Shown here piece by piece: positions 16,619 to 24,837 of a DNA stretch of 64,000 bases. The notes beneath the pieces are model-generated. The model saw only the letters and a list, made by a program, of their open reading frames with translations. It was not told where the DNA came from and ran no database searches. Both the position numbers and the translations under genes were made by a program. The first letter of the stretch is position 1; each line of letters opens with the position of its first letter. This stretch comes from Candidatus Acetothermia bacterium. GTDB lineage: Bacteria; Bipolaricaulota; Bipolaricaulia; RBG-16-55-9. The stretch spans positions 1 to 64,000 of the forward strand of contig JACQCZ010000015.1 of assembly GCA_016201405.1 (NCBI GenBank), read 5' to 3'.

Positions 16619-18007
16619 TTAGACGTGCTCGACTTTGATGAGATTGGTCGTTCCAGAGACGCCAAAAGGCACTCCGGCAGTCATGATCACCGTCGAGCCC
16701 TTGGGCAGCTTCATCGCTGTAGAGGCCGCTTGGATCGAGCGGGCTAGCATCTTGTCGGTATCGTTGAGATACTCAACCACCACAGGAAGAACGCCCCAGA
16801 CAAGCGCCAGCTTATTCATTGCTTTTTCTGAATAGGTTACAGCCACAATCGGAATGCGTGGACGAAACTTGGCCACAAGTTTTGCGGTTGAGCCAGATGT
16901 GGTCGATGGAATGATCGCCGCTGCTCCGATCTTCTCGGCCACATCGCAGGCCGATTCTCCAATCGCCTCGGTCACTCCTGCATGTTCACCTCGATAGCGG
17001 TGATAAACAGAATCCTCTTGCTCAATCTCTTGCGCGATCTGCACCATGACCGCTACCGCTTCTGTCGGATATTTCCCAATCGCAGTCTCTTCAGAGAGCA
17101 TCACGGCATCTGTGCCATCCAGAATGGCGTTGGCGACATCCGCGACTTCTGCCCGCGTCGGCGTCGGATTTTCAGTCATAGATTTGAGCATCTGCGTCGC
17201 AATGATGACCGGTTTCCCCTTGCGGTTGCACTTTTGCACAATCCGCTTCTGTACACGCGGAACCATTTGGAAGGGCAATTCGACACCCAGATCGCCACGA
17301 GCCACCATCACTCCATCGGAAGCATCAATAATCTCATCAATGTTCTTGACCGACTCACGCGTCTCAATTTTGGCCACGACACCAATCTCGCTGCCTGAGA
17401 GCCTCTTCTGAATCTGCTTGACATCCGTGGCTCGCTGCACAAAGGACGCTGCGAGATAATCCGCGCCAAGCTCAATAGCAAAGTCAATGTTGGTGTCATC
17501 ATGCAATTCCATCGGAATATCAATCTCTGGAAAATTGACTCGCTTGCGCCCTCCCAAAATTCCGCTGTTCTGGATGATGCAGACGACTTCGTTCTTTTTA
17601 ACTTCTCGCACTTTGAGGCGAATATCACCATTGGCCAGCAGAACATCCATTCCGGGCTTAAGAAGCTTGAGACAGCCTTTGTGGTCGATGGAGATTCGAG
17701 TCACATCTCCCAAGATCAAATCTTCGGTGAGAGTCAGCTCACGACCAGCTTCCAGTTGGACAAAATCCTCGCGCAGATCTCCAGTGCGGAGCGCAGGACC
17801 CGGAGTGTCAGCCATGATGGCGACCGGCTGCTTAAGCTGACTTGCAATCCTTCTCACGCGCTTCACTACGGCATGATGATCCTCGTGAGTGCCGTGCGAG
17901 AGATTGAGCCGAACGACGTTCATGCCCGTCTCCATCAGCTTGCGGATGGCATGCTCGCTGTTCGAGGCTGGTCCCAGAGTTGCGACTACTTTTGTCTTTT
18001 TGAACAT
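16619..18007 (-). CDS. pyk: pyruvate kinase
   Basis: A 462-residue pyruvate kinase, converting phosphoenolpyruvate and ADP to pyruvate and ATP. Seen are 'TKVVATLGPAS', 'GMNVVRLNLSHG', 'VAIMADTPGPALRTG', 'IEIPIMARGDLGVE'-type metal site ('GVMVARGDLGVELPFQMVP'), 'KPVIIATQMLKSM' and 'GTDAVMLSEETAIGKYP'. The C-terminal regulatory domain is complete. AGTAGGAGATTT precedes the ATG closely. Transcribed with carbamate kinase. Confidence 0.95.
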   Translation of the reverse strand: MFKKTKVVATLGPASNSEHAIRKLMETGMNVVRLNLSHGTHEDHHAVVKRVRRIASQLKQPVAIMADTPGPALRTGDLREDFVQLEAGRELTLTEDLILGDVTRISIDHKGCLKLLKPGMDVLLANGDIRLKVREVKKNEVVCIIQNSGILGGRKRVNFPEIDIPMELHDDTNIDFAIELGADYLAASFVQRATDVKQIQKRLSGSEIGVVAKIETRESVKNIDEIIDASDGVMVARGDLGVELPFQMVPRVQKRIVQKCNRKGKPVIIATQMLKSMTENPTPTRAEVADVANAILDGTDAVMLSEETAIGKYPTEAVAVMVQIAQEIEQEDSVYHRYRGEHAGVTEAIGESACDVAEKIGAAAIIPSTTSGSTAKLVAKFRPRIPIVAVTYSEKAMNKLALVWGVLPVVVEYLNDTDKMLARSIQAASTAMKLPKGSTVIMTAGVPFGVSGTTNLIKVEHV

Positions 18008-18102
18008 AAATCTCCTACTCTTCAGTGTAACAGGTTCATCAGGCTACGCAAGAGACATTTGTGCCATCACATTGCGAAAATCTGATGCAGAAACGTGGTT
18101 GA

Positions 18103-18122
18103 TTGACAGAGATCATTGTCAA
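18103..18122. promoter_or_regulatory. inverted repeat between pyk and the succinate dehydrogenase operon
   Basis: TTGACA (18103-18108) and TGTCAA (18117-18122) form a perfect 6+6 inverted repeat with 8 bases between, in the divergent space. The left arm could also be a -35 box. No regulator can be assigned. Confidence 0.4.
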
Positions 18123-18175
18123 GGCCGATAGAGTCTATTTAGGATGATGATTTAACAATAGGGGGTGTTTGGGAC

Positions 18176-18898
18176 TTGTCATCAGCGACTCTCACGAGTA
18201 GACTCCCTTGGTGGCTCTCGCCGCTTACAGTAGCAGTTGTTTTAGGCGGATTTGGCATCTATTCCCTGTGGGTAGCCTTCTCAAACTCTTCCTATCTCGT
18301 TGAGCCTTACCTCTCTCCGTATTACTCCCCATTATTGGTCTTCAACTGGTGGCCCTTCTCACCAGCCATATTAATTCTCTGGATTCCGCTCGGCTTTAGG
18401 GCGACTTGCTACTATTATCGCAAAGCCTACTACCGGGCATTCTTCTGGGACCCGGCAGCCTGTGCCATTCCCGAGCGCCGCGGTGATAAGTACAGAGGCG
18501 AGACGAAGTTCCCGTTTGTCATGCAGAACTTGCATCGCTTCTTCTGGTATTTGGCCCTCATCATCTGGGCGATTCTGGCCTATGACGCGCTCAAGGCCTT
18601 TGATTTCAACGGCCAGTTTGGAATTCGGCTCGGCTCGCTCATCTTTCTGCTCAACGCAGCGCTGTTAGGATTATATTCATTCTCATGCCACTCATTCAGA
18701 CATCTGATTGGCGGACGTCTCGACTGCTACTCATGCTCTTTCTCAGCGCGAACGCGTCACAAGGCCTGGGAAGGTGTCAGTCTCATCAACCGCCATCACA
18801 TGCTCTGGGCCTGGCTCAGTCTCTTTTCGGTAGCGCTGACGGATCTTTACGTGAGACTCCTCTCATGGGGTGTTCTCACGGATATGCGATTCTTTTAA
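18176..18898 (+). CDS. succinate dehydrogenase/fumarate reductase membrane anchor
   Basis: A 240-residue protein with about five membrane helices, immediately before sdhA and sdhB. The segment 'RATCYYYRKAYYRAFFWDP' and later 'SCHSFRHLIGG' are typical of the cytochrome-b-like anchors that precede SdhAB in actinobacteria and some other phyla. His residues ('NLHRFFWY', 'CHSFRH', 'NRHHMLWAW') could bind heme. The start is TTG 18176 with GGGGGTG about 8 bases before it. It tethers the SdhAB dimer and passes electrons to or from quinone. Confidence 0.78.
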   Translation: MSSATLTSRLPWWLSPLTVAVVLGGFGIYSLWVAFSNSSYLVEPYLSPYYSPLLVFNWWPFSPAILILWIPLGFRATCYYYRKAYYRAFFWDPAACAIPERRGDKYRGETKFPFVMQNLHRFFWYLALIIWAILAYDALKAFDFNGQFGIRLGSLIFLLNAALLGLYSFSCHSFRHLIGGRLDCYSCSFSARTRHKAWEGVSLINRHHMLWAWLSLFSVALTDLYVRLLSWGVLTDMRFF

Positions 18899-18910
18899 TA
18901 AAGAACGACA

Positions 18911-20644
18911 ATGGAAAAATACTATTCTCACGAATATGACGTAATCGTGATCGGCGCCGGAGGCGCGGGTCTCCGTGCGGCCATTGAGGCCTCTGCCATG
19001 GGCGCAAAGACTGCGCTCATCTGCAAGTCGCTCTTAGGCAAGGCTCACACAGTCATGGCAGAGGGCGGAGTGGCGGCGGCCTTTGGCAACGTCGACCCCC
19101 AGGACAATTGGAAAATTCATTATGTCGACACCTTCAAAGCCGGAAAATTTCTGAACAACTGGCGCATGGTGGAGCTTTATACCAAAGAGGCGACCGAGCG
19201 CGTATTGGAGCTTGAGCGCTGGGGTGCTCTCTTTGACCGCACACCCGAAGGCAAGATCTTGCAGCGCCCCTTCGGTGGCCACTCTTATCGAAGACTCTGC
19301 CACGTCGGAGACCGCACTGGACTGGAATTGATTAGAACACTCCAAGAGCACGGGATTCACCAGGGGTTTGATGTCTTCATGGAGATGACCATCACCCGGC
19401 TGCTCAAAGATGGCAAACGAATCTCGGGCGCTTTTGGATATGCCCGCGAAGATGGAAGATTCAATCTATTTAGAGCAAAGTCGGTGGTTCTGGCAACGGG
19501 TGGTTTAGGAAAGCTCTACAAAATCACATCCAACTCGTGGGAATGCACGGGAGATGGCTTTGCGCTGGCCTATGAGGCAGGCGCAGAGCTTCAAGATATG
19601 GAATTCGTGCAATTCCACCCGACAGGGATGGTCTGGCCCCCAGGCGTGCGGGGGCTTCTTGTCACCGAAGCTGTGCGCGGTGAGGGCGGCCTCCTCAAGA
19701 ACAGCCTGGGCGAGCGCTTTATGAAGAACTATGATCCAGAAAAGATGGAGCTTGCCTCCCGTGACATTGTCTCCAAGGCCATCTATCAAGAAACCCAGGC
19801 CGGGCGTGGAACGCCACATGGCGGCGTCTGGCTCGACATCACCCATGTTGATGGCGCAAAGATCAAGAAGAAGCTCCCCAGCATGTGGGAGCAGTTCCAT
19901 AAACTGGCCGATCTCGACATCACCAAAGAGCCGATGGAGATTGGCCCCACGACGCATTACATGATGGGTGGCGTGCGTGTCGATCCTGAGACGCAATCGA
20001 CCAATATTGCCGGTCTCTATGCAGCAGGAGAGGTGGGCTGCGGCCTGCACGGAGCGACGCGTCTGGGAGGAAACTCGCTCTCCGACTTGCTCGTCTTTGG
20101 GAAGCGCGCTGGCGAATCGGCAGGAAAATTTGCGCTCTCCCAAAAAGCAGCGCCTAGAGTCAATGAAAAAGAGATCGAAGATGAGGCGAAGATGATGCTT
20201 GCTCCCTTTGAGCGAGAAGGCGGAGAGAACCCATTTGTCATTCAGAGCGCGCTCCAAGAGCTAATGCAGAGCAAAGTTGGCATCTGGCGGAGCGCTGCTC
20301 CCATGAAAGAGGCTATTGATGAGCTGAGCAAACTCAAAGAGAAGACAGCCAAGATGGGAGTGAGCGGCACACGACTCTACAACCCCGGCTGGCATCTCAC
20401 GCGTGATCTGCCCCACATGCTCGATATTGCTGAGACGATTGCACGATCTGCCTATGAGCGGCAGGAGAGCCGTGGCGCACATACGCGAGATGACTTCGCC
20501 AAACCGATTGATGAGACGTGGGGCAAGGTCAATCAAGTGATTCGCCAAGAGAATGGCAAAGTTGTGCTGCGCAAAGAGCCCGTGCCAGAGATGCCTGCAG
20601 AGCTGAAGGCACTCTTCCAAAAGGAGGTCAAGAAGAATGGCTGA
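18911..20644 (+). CDS. sdhA: succinate dehydrogenase/fumarate reductase flavoprotein subunit
   Basis: A 577-residue FAD subunit interconverting succinate and fumarate. It has the FAD fold 'VIVIGAGGAGLRAAIEASAMG', 'KAHTVMAEGGVAAAFGN' with the His expected to hold FAD covalently, 'FHPTGMVWPPGVRGLLVTEAVRGEGG', 'THYMMGGVRVD' and 'GEVGCGLHGATRLGGNSLSDLLVFG'. The C-terminal helical domain is complete. It follows the anchor by 12 bases and overlaps sdhB by 8. No ribosome binding site is visible, so it may be translated by coupling. Confidence 0.94.
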   Translation: MEKYYSHEYDVIVIGAGGAGLRAAIEASAMGAKTALICKSLLGKAHTVMAEGGVAAAFGNVDPQDNWKIHYVDTFKAGKFLNNWRMVELYTKEATERVLELERWGALFDRTPEGKILQRPFGGHSYRRLCHVGDRTGLELIRTLQEHGIHQGFDVFMEMTITRLLKDGKRISGAFGYAREDGRFNLFRAKSVVLATGGLGKLYKITSNSWECTGDGFALAYEAGAELQDMEFVQFHPTGMVWPPGVRGLLVTEAVRGEGGLLKNSLGERFMKNYDPEKMELASRDIVSKAIYQETQAGRGTPHGGVWLDITHVDGAKIKKKLPSMWEQFHKLADLDITKEPMEIGPTTHYMMGGVRVDPETQSTNIAGLYAAGEVGCGLHGATRLGGNSLSDLLVFGKRAGESAGKFALSQKAAPRVNEKEIEDEAKMMLAPFEREGGENPFVIQSALQELMQSKVGIWRSAAPMKEAIDELSKLKEKTAKMGVSGTRLYNPGWHLTRDLPHMLDIAETIARSAYERQESRGAHTRDDFAKPIDETWGKVNQVIRQENGKVVLRKEPVPEMPAELKALFQKEVKKNG

Positions 20645-21383
20645 GACCTCGAAACTGACGCTGCGCGTCTGGCGTGGAGATCCGAGCGGCGGGAAATTAG
20701 TCGATTATCAGGTGCCACGTGAGCCAGGCATGGTCGTGCTCGATGCGCTCCATTATATTCAGGCCAATGCCGCGCCCGATCTCGCCGTCCGCTGGAACTG
20801 CAAGGCGGCCAAGTGCGGCTCCTGTAGCGCCGAAGTCAATGGAAGACCTCGTCTTACTTGCAAGACACGCCTCAATGAATTTGAAGGTCAAGACTCAATT
20901 ACTGTCCAGCCGATGAAGGCCTTCCCCATCATCAAAGATTTAGTTACGAATGTCTCTTGGAACTATGAAGTGGCCAAGAAGATTCCGCCTCTGCAGACGG
21001 CTGAAACGGGCAGCGAGCCTTGGATCATGCATCAGGTGGATATCGAGAGGGTGCAAGAGTTCCGCAAATGCATTGAATGCTTCTTGTGTCAAGACGTCTG
21101 TCATGTGCTTCGTGAGCATCACAAAAAGAATGAATTTGCCGGACCGCGCTTTATGGTCAAGATCGCCTCGCTGGAGATGCACCCCAAGGACACGGGAGAC
21201 CGCCTCAAATTTATCAAAGAAGAGGCTGGTATCGGATATTGCAATATCACCAAGTGCTGCACCGAAGTCTGCCCTGAAGATATCAAGATCACCGATAACT
21301 CCATCATTCCGCTCAAGGAGCGCATAGCAGACCGCTACTATGATCCTGCCCGGTGGCTCTTCCGAAAGATCACGGGTAAATGA
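20637..21383 (+). CDS. sdhB: succinate dehydrogenase/fumarate reductase iron-sulfur subunit
   Basis: A 248-residue subunit carrying the electron-transfer clusters. The 2Fe-2S domain has 'WNCKAAKCGSCSAEVNG' with a fourth Cys in 'RLTCKTRL'. The second domain has 'RKCIECFLCQDVCHV' and 'ITKCCTEVCPEDI' for the two other clusters. AAGGAGG lies 9 bases before the ATG inside sdhA. With the anchor and SdhA it forms complex II; whether it runs as succinate dehydrogenase or fumarate reductase cannot be told. Confidence 0.94.
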   Translation: MAETSKLTLRVWRGDPSGGKLVDYQVPREPGMVVLDALHYIQANAAPDLAVRWNCKAAKCGSCSAEVNGRPRLTCKTRLNEFEGQDSITVQPMKAFPIIKDLVTNVSWNYEVAKKIPPLQTAETGSEPWIMHQVDIERVQEFRKCIECFLCQDVCHVLREHHKKNEFAGPRFMVKIASLEMHPKDTGDRLKFIKEEAGIGYCNITKCCTEVCPEDIKITDNSIIPLKERIADRYYDPARWLFRKITGK

Positions 21384-21523
21384 TCTTAAAGCTGGCGTCG
21401 CGTCAGAGCCCAGTCAACTCACGACTCAATCCTCAAAACACGTTTTGAACCCGGCGTACTCTAATAGCATTCACTTTACAGATGGGTAACAGATTCATTT
21501 TGAGTTGAGAGACGGAAATTCTA

Positions 21524-21551
21524 TTCAAAACCGTGCTGGAACGCCTATAAT
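21524..21551 (+). promoter_or_regulatory. promoter of the Met-rich exported protein
   Basis: TATAAT at 21546-21551 with a weak TTCAAA 16 bases upstream (21524-21529). An AGGAGGGGAAG ribosome binding site follows before ATG 21579. Confidence 0.55.
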
Positions 21552-21578
21552 CAGTGAGTGAGAATTTAGGAGGGGAAG

Positions 21579-22484
21579 ATGGCAAAGCGAATTGGAATTG
21601 TAGTCGGTTTTATTGCCGTTGCGGGCCTTTTGGTGCTCGCGTGGCCAAATCTTGGTGTAGGTCAACTAGGTGCACAGTCGCAAAACTCTGCAATCACAGA
21701 CCCGGCTCAGCTTCAGATGGAGATCCACATGCTGAAGCTGGTCAATGAGATGGGTCTGACCGCTGACCAGATGAAGAGTCTCAAGGATCAGATCACTCAA
21801 ATCCGAGCCAGTCATGATGCCGTTCAACAGGCTCAGATTGAGCTGCGGGATTTTCTCGCTGGGTTCAATAGGACTCAAGATGAGTACAGCACAGCCATCA
21901 AGCCCTATGATGATAAAGTGACTCAAGCGCAAGGTGCCTTCCAAAAGCAGCTTGAGGCTTCCATAGCAATGGTGAAGAATACTCTCACTATGCGACAGGG
22001 CGAGATTCTGCAGCAGCACTTCCAGATGATGGTCCCCATGATGGGCATGCAGATGATGCACCATATGGGTATGTCCGATGATCCTCAGATCATGGGACAT
22101 TTCAACGGGCACATGTACATCGCACCCCAGAGCAACGAAGATAGCATGAACGACTTCTCCAAGAAGATGGATATGCTCGGCCAGAAGTTGGGCCAGCTAG
22201 GAGAGAAGCTCGGCAGCCAGATGGGTCAGTGGTTCGAGAACTGGAACGGAGATCCCCAAGTCTATGTTTACAAAAACAAGATGGGGAAGGGCTGGACAGT
22301 GCAGATGCCGAAGCCTCAGGGAAATTTCAAGGTTCTTGGCCACCCCAACATCGGCATGCGACTTTCTTCTGGGAATCTCTCTATGATTGATCTTCTGCTC
22401 CAGCACCTGAATATTCTAGAAAAGGTCTTGGATGAGAGGCTGCAAAAGCTGACGCCGCCTCCTTCATCTAGTCAGAGCAGCTAG
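21579..22484 (+). CDS. exported Met/Gln-rich helical protein
   Basis: A 301-residue protein with an N-terminal signal or anchor helix (residues 5-26). It contains 'LTADQMKSLKDQITQI', recalling the LTxxQ motif of Spy/CpxP periplasmic chaperones, a long coiled-coil region, and a Met/His-rich patch ('MMVPMMGMQMMHHMGM') around residue 150 that might bind copper or other metals. The C-terminus is Pro/Ser-rich. Function unknown. Its stop overlaps that of mlaD tail to tail (22481-22484). Confidence 0.6.
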   Translation: MAKRIGIVVGFIAVAGLLVLAWPNLGVGQLGAQSQNSAITDPAQLQMEIHMLKLVNEMGLTADQMKSLKDQITQIRASHDAVQQAQIELRDFLAGFNRTQDEYSTAIKPYDDKVTQAQGAFQKQLEASIAMVKNTLTMRQGEILQQHFQMMVPMMGMQMMHHMGMSDDPQIMGHFNGHMYIAPQSNEDSMNDFSKKMDMLGQKLGQLGEKLGSQMGQWFENWNGDPQVYVYKNKMGKGWTVQMPKPQGNFKVLGHPNIGMRLSSGNLSMIDLLLQHLNILEKVLDERLQKLTPPPSSSQSS

Positions 22485-23200
22485 TGCAGTAGTAGCAGGG
22501 CAGCGATCGGCATAAGAATTGCTGCAATGGCAAAGATCGACGCCCACACTTGCAATCGTTTCAGGGATGTAGAGGCATCATCAACGACAGGCTGCAGCCG
22601 CCCGAGGAGCTTCTCCGCTGCTTGGGCGGTCTTCTCCAGTTGCTGTTCCATCTGCTCAGTCTCATTCAATGTGGATGTCAGCCTGTCCGGAAGCTGGCTG
22701 CTGCTCAAAATTTCTTGGGCAGACTTCAAGGTTTGGTCAAATTTCAAAAGAGTGGCTGCAACGCCCTGTGTAAACTGAAGCTCTGAGACGACCCCAGTTC
22801 CCACCAATGTGTCTCCGGCTGCTAAAACACGCCCTTTGCCAGGGCCGGCCAAAATCTCTACGTATTTCTCACCTAAGAGACCCAGAATTCCGATCCAAGC
22901 TTCATCATCCGCCCGGACTTTTAGATAGGTCGGGAGCCAGATCTTGACCCGAACTTGCGGTTTTGCGATACTCTCGTCCCGCTGCACGTCAATCTCAACG
23001 ACCTCTCCCACCTCCACGCCTGCAAACTTGACTGGGGCACCGCGGAGCACTCCGCTGGCCGAATCAAAGAGAAGCTCAATGGTGTATCCGGGCCGGAAGA
23101 TCTGCCAATTTTGGATGCCAAAGATAATAACGCCAGTCAAAAATAAGCCTAGACAGACAAAGAACCCGACCTTTAAAGCCAGACTCGGCTTGGTCTCCAT
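22481..23200 (-). CDS. mlaD: MlaD/MCE-domain lipid-transport protein
   Basis: A 239-residue protein with one N-terminal membrane helix, an MCE domain ('GYTIELLFDSASGVLRGAPVKFAGVEVGEV', cut in two for length: 'GYTIELLFDSASGVL' and 'RGAPVKFAGVEVGEV'), a long helical region and a C-terminal hydrophobic stretch. It forms the periplasmic ring of the Mla phospholipid transporter. ATG 23200 overlaps the mlaF stop (TGATG) and has GGGAGG before it. A C-terminal membrane tail is unusual for short MlaD proteins. Confidence 0.85.
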   Translation of the reverse strand: METKPSLALKVGFFVCLGLFLTGVIIFGIQNWQIFRPGYTIELLFDSASGVLRGAPVKFAGVEVGEVVEIDVQRDESIAKPQVRVKIWLPTYLKVRADDEAWIGILGLLGEKYVEILAGPGKGRVLAAGDTLVGTGVVSELQFTQGVAATLLKFDQTLKSAQEILSSSQLPDRLTSTLNETEQMEQQLEKTAQAAEKLLGRLQPVVDDASTSLKRLQVWASIFAIAAILMPIAALLLLH

Positions 23201-23961
23201 CAGACCTCCCATTGAGTTTTCATGCCCTGATTCAAAAATTCACGAACAAGAGGATGCCCATTCTTCCGAAACTCTTGTGGCGTTCCCTGGGTGACAATAA
23301 GGCCATTTTCTAGCAGTGCGATTCGATCTCCCACTGCAAATGCGCCTTCAATATCATGGGTGACTACCACGGATGTGACGCTCAGCTGATCACTCAATTG
23401 GCAAATTAACGTATTGATCTCATCACTCATGAGAGGGTCAACGCCAGACGTCGGCTCATCGTAGAGCATGATCTCAGGTCGAATCGCCAGCGCCCTGGCG
23501 AGCCCGACGCGCTTCTTCATTCCACCGGAGAGCTCATCGGGCCACATCGTTTCGATTCCCTTTAGCCCAACCAGGTTGAGGCATTCCTCAACTCTTGCTT
23601 TGATCTCTGTTGTGTCGAATTGTGTGTGCTCACCCAGCGCAAACGCGACGTTCTGAAAGACATTCATCGAATCAAAGAGAGCAGCATCCTGGAAGAGCAT
23701 GCCAAATTTTAGCCGAATCTGATCGAGCTCGCGCTCAGGAAGCGTTGTGATATCGCGTCCTGCAATCCTGATGCTACCGGCATCGGGGCGCATCAGCCCG
23801 ATGATGTGCTTGAGGAGAAGAGTCTTGCCGCCACCGCTGCGCCCAATCACAACCAGCGTCTCGCCCTTTTTCACATCCAGCTCAATTCCGTTGAGTACAG
23901 CGTCTCTATTGAAGGACTTCTTTAAGCCGCGAATCTCAATCAAGCTGGCTTCTGAATTCAT
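23200..23961 (-). CDS. mlaF: MlaF-type ABC transporter ATPase
   Basis: A 253-residue ABC ATPase: Walker A 'GRSGGGKT', signature 'LSGGMKKRVGLARAL', Walker B 'IMLYDEPTSGVDP' and the switch His in 'VVTHDIEGAF'. The 'SGGMKKRVGLARA' form and the order with MlaE and MlaD identify it as the energy module of the phospholipid transporter. ATG 23961 is preferred; the open frame extends 24 codons upstream into mlaE without family similarity. Confidence 0.9.
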   Translation of the reverse strand: MNSEASLIEIRGLKKSFNRDAVLNGIELDVKKGETLVVIGRSGGGKTLLLKHIIGLMRPDAGSIRIAGRDITTLPERELDQIRLKFGMLFQDAALFDSMNVFQNVAFALGEHTQFDTTEIKARVEECLNLVGLKGIETMWPDELSGGMKKRVGLARALAIRPEIMLYDEPTSGVDPLMSDEINTLICQLSDQLSVTSVVVTHDIEGAFAVGDRIALLENGLIVTQGTPQEFRKNGHPLVREFLNQGMKTQWEV

Positions 23962-23965
23962 GTTG

Positions 23966-24820
23966 TCATTGTCCCAAAAAATAGAAGATTGCCGTAATGA
24001 GTGAATCGGCAGCGATAATGAGCGTGAAGACAATCACCACAGCCCATGTGGTCGACCGCCCGACCCCTTCCGCCCCGCCCGTGGTGCGAAAGCCCTGATA
24101 ACAAGAGACGATGCTGATGATTACAGCAAAGATCAGCGCTTTTAACAGCCCCGTCCACAGATCTTTGAGAGCTAGCAGCTCGGAGGCCATCTCAATGTAA
24201 AGCTGTGAGCCGATCTGCATCTGTGATGTGCCAACCACATAGCCACCGAAGACCCCGATGGCATCGGCATAGGCGGTCAGCAGCGGAAGCCCAATGATCA
24301 TGCCCAAGAATCGGGGCACAACCAGATAGCGCACGGGGTTTGTGGCCAGGCTTCGCAGGGCATCGATCTGCTGGGTGATCTTCATCGTGCCGATCTCGGC
24401 CGTCATCGCGGCACCCACACGCCCTGCGACCAGAAGCGCGGTAAGCACCGGCCCAATCTCGCGAAAGATCATGAGCGTAGAGAAGCTAGCCGTATACAGA
24501 GGGCTGGGGAAGGAGAACTTTTGCATCTGATAGGCTGTCTGGAAAGCGACGGCCATGCCAATTGTAAAAGAGATTAGTGAGACAATTGGCAGGCTGCCCC
24601 AGCCAATCTTCGCTAGCTGTTCGATAATTCGCGACCAGCGCCATGCAGAAGAGTGAGCGAGCCAGTGAAGAGTATCGGCAAATAGAATAGTGATCTCGCC
24701 AATGGCGTTGAGTGTCCGTGTCACCCAATCCCTAGAAGCCTGTGAAGGCTGAGAACTCAACTTGAAATCACCAATGGCATTATAACTCAGAGACGTCGTT
24801 GAACCCCGCCACGGAGCCAT
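23966..24820 (-). CDS. mlaE: MlaE-type permease
   Basis: A 284-residue membrane protein of the MlaE family: 'IVSLISFTIGMAVAFQTAYQMQKF', read as 'SFTIGMAVAFQTAYQ', then 'FREIGPVLTALLVAGRVGAAMTAEIG' region ('REIGPVLTALLVAGRVG'), 'MKITQQIDALRSLATNPVRYL' core and a C-terminal 'CYQGFRTTGGAEGVGRSTT'. It forms the membrane channel with MlaF and MlaD. Its first 40 residues are not family-like and ATG 24820 has only a weak binding site, so translation may begin further in. Divergent from hyuA. Confidence 0.9.
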   Translation of the reverse strand: MAPWRGSTTSLSYNAIGDFKLSSQPSQASRDWVTRTLNAIGEITILFADTLHWLAHSSAWRWSRIIEQLAKIGWGSLPIVSLISFTIGMAVAFQTAYQMQKFSFPSPLYTASFSTLMIFREIGPVLTALLVAGRVGAAMTAEIGTMKITQQIDALRSLATNPVRYLVVPRFLGMIIGLPLLTAYADAIGVFGGYVVGTSQMQIGSQLYIEMASELLALKDLWTGLLKALIFAVIISIVSCYQGFRTTGGAEGVGRSTTWAVVIVFTLIIAADSLITAIFYFLGQ

Positions 24821-24828
24821 GTTAGACT
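24799..24828 (+). promoter_or_regulatory. promoter for leaderless hyuA
   Basis: TTGAAC (24799-24804), 18 bases, TAGACT (24823-24828). The hyuA ATG is at 24838 with no ribosome binding site between, so transcription should start within a few bases of the ATG. It overlaps the first codons of divergent mlaE. Confidence 0.6.
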
Positions 24829-24837
24829 GCTCAGAAC

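Noticed and set aside
19505-20257. Long 250-codon open frame on the minus strand inside sdhA
   Set aside because: It is an antisense shadow of a strongly conserved gene, has no family similarity and no plausible ribosome binding site.
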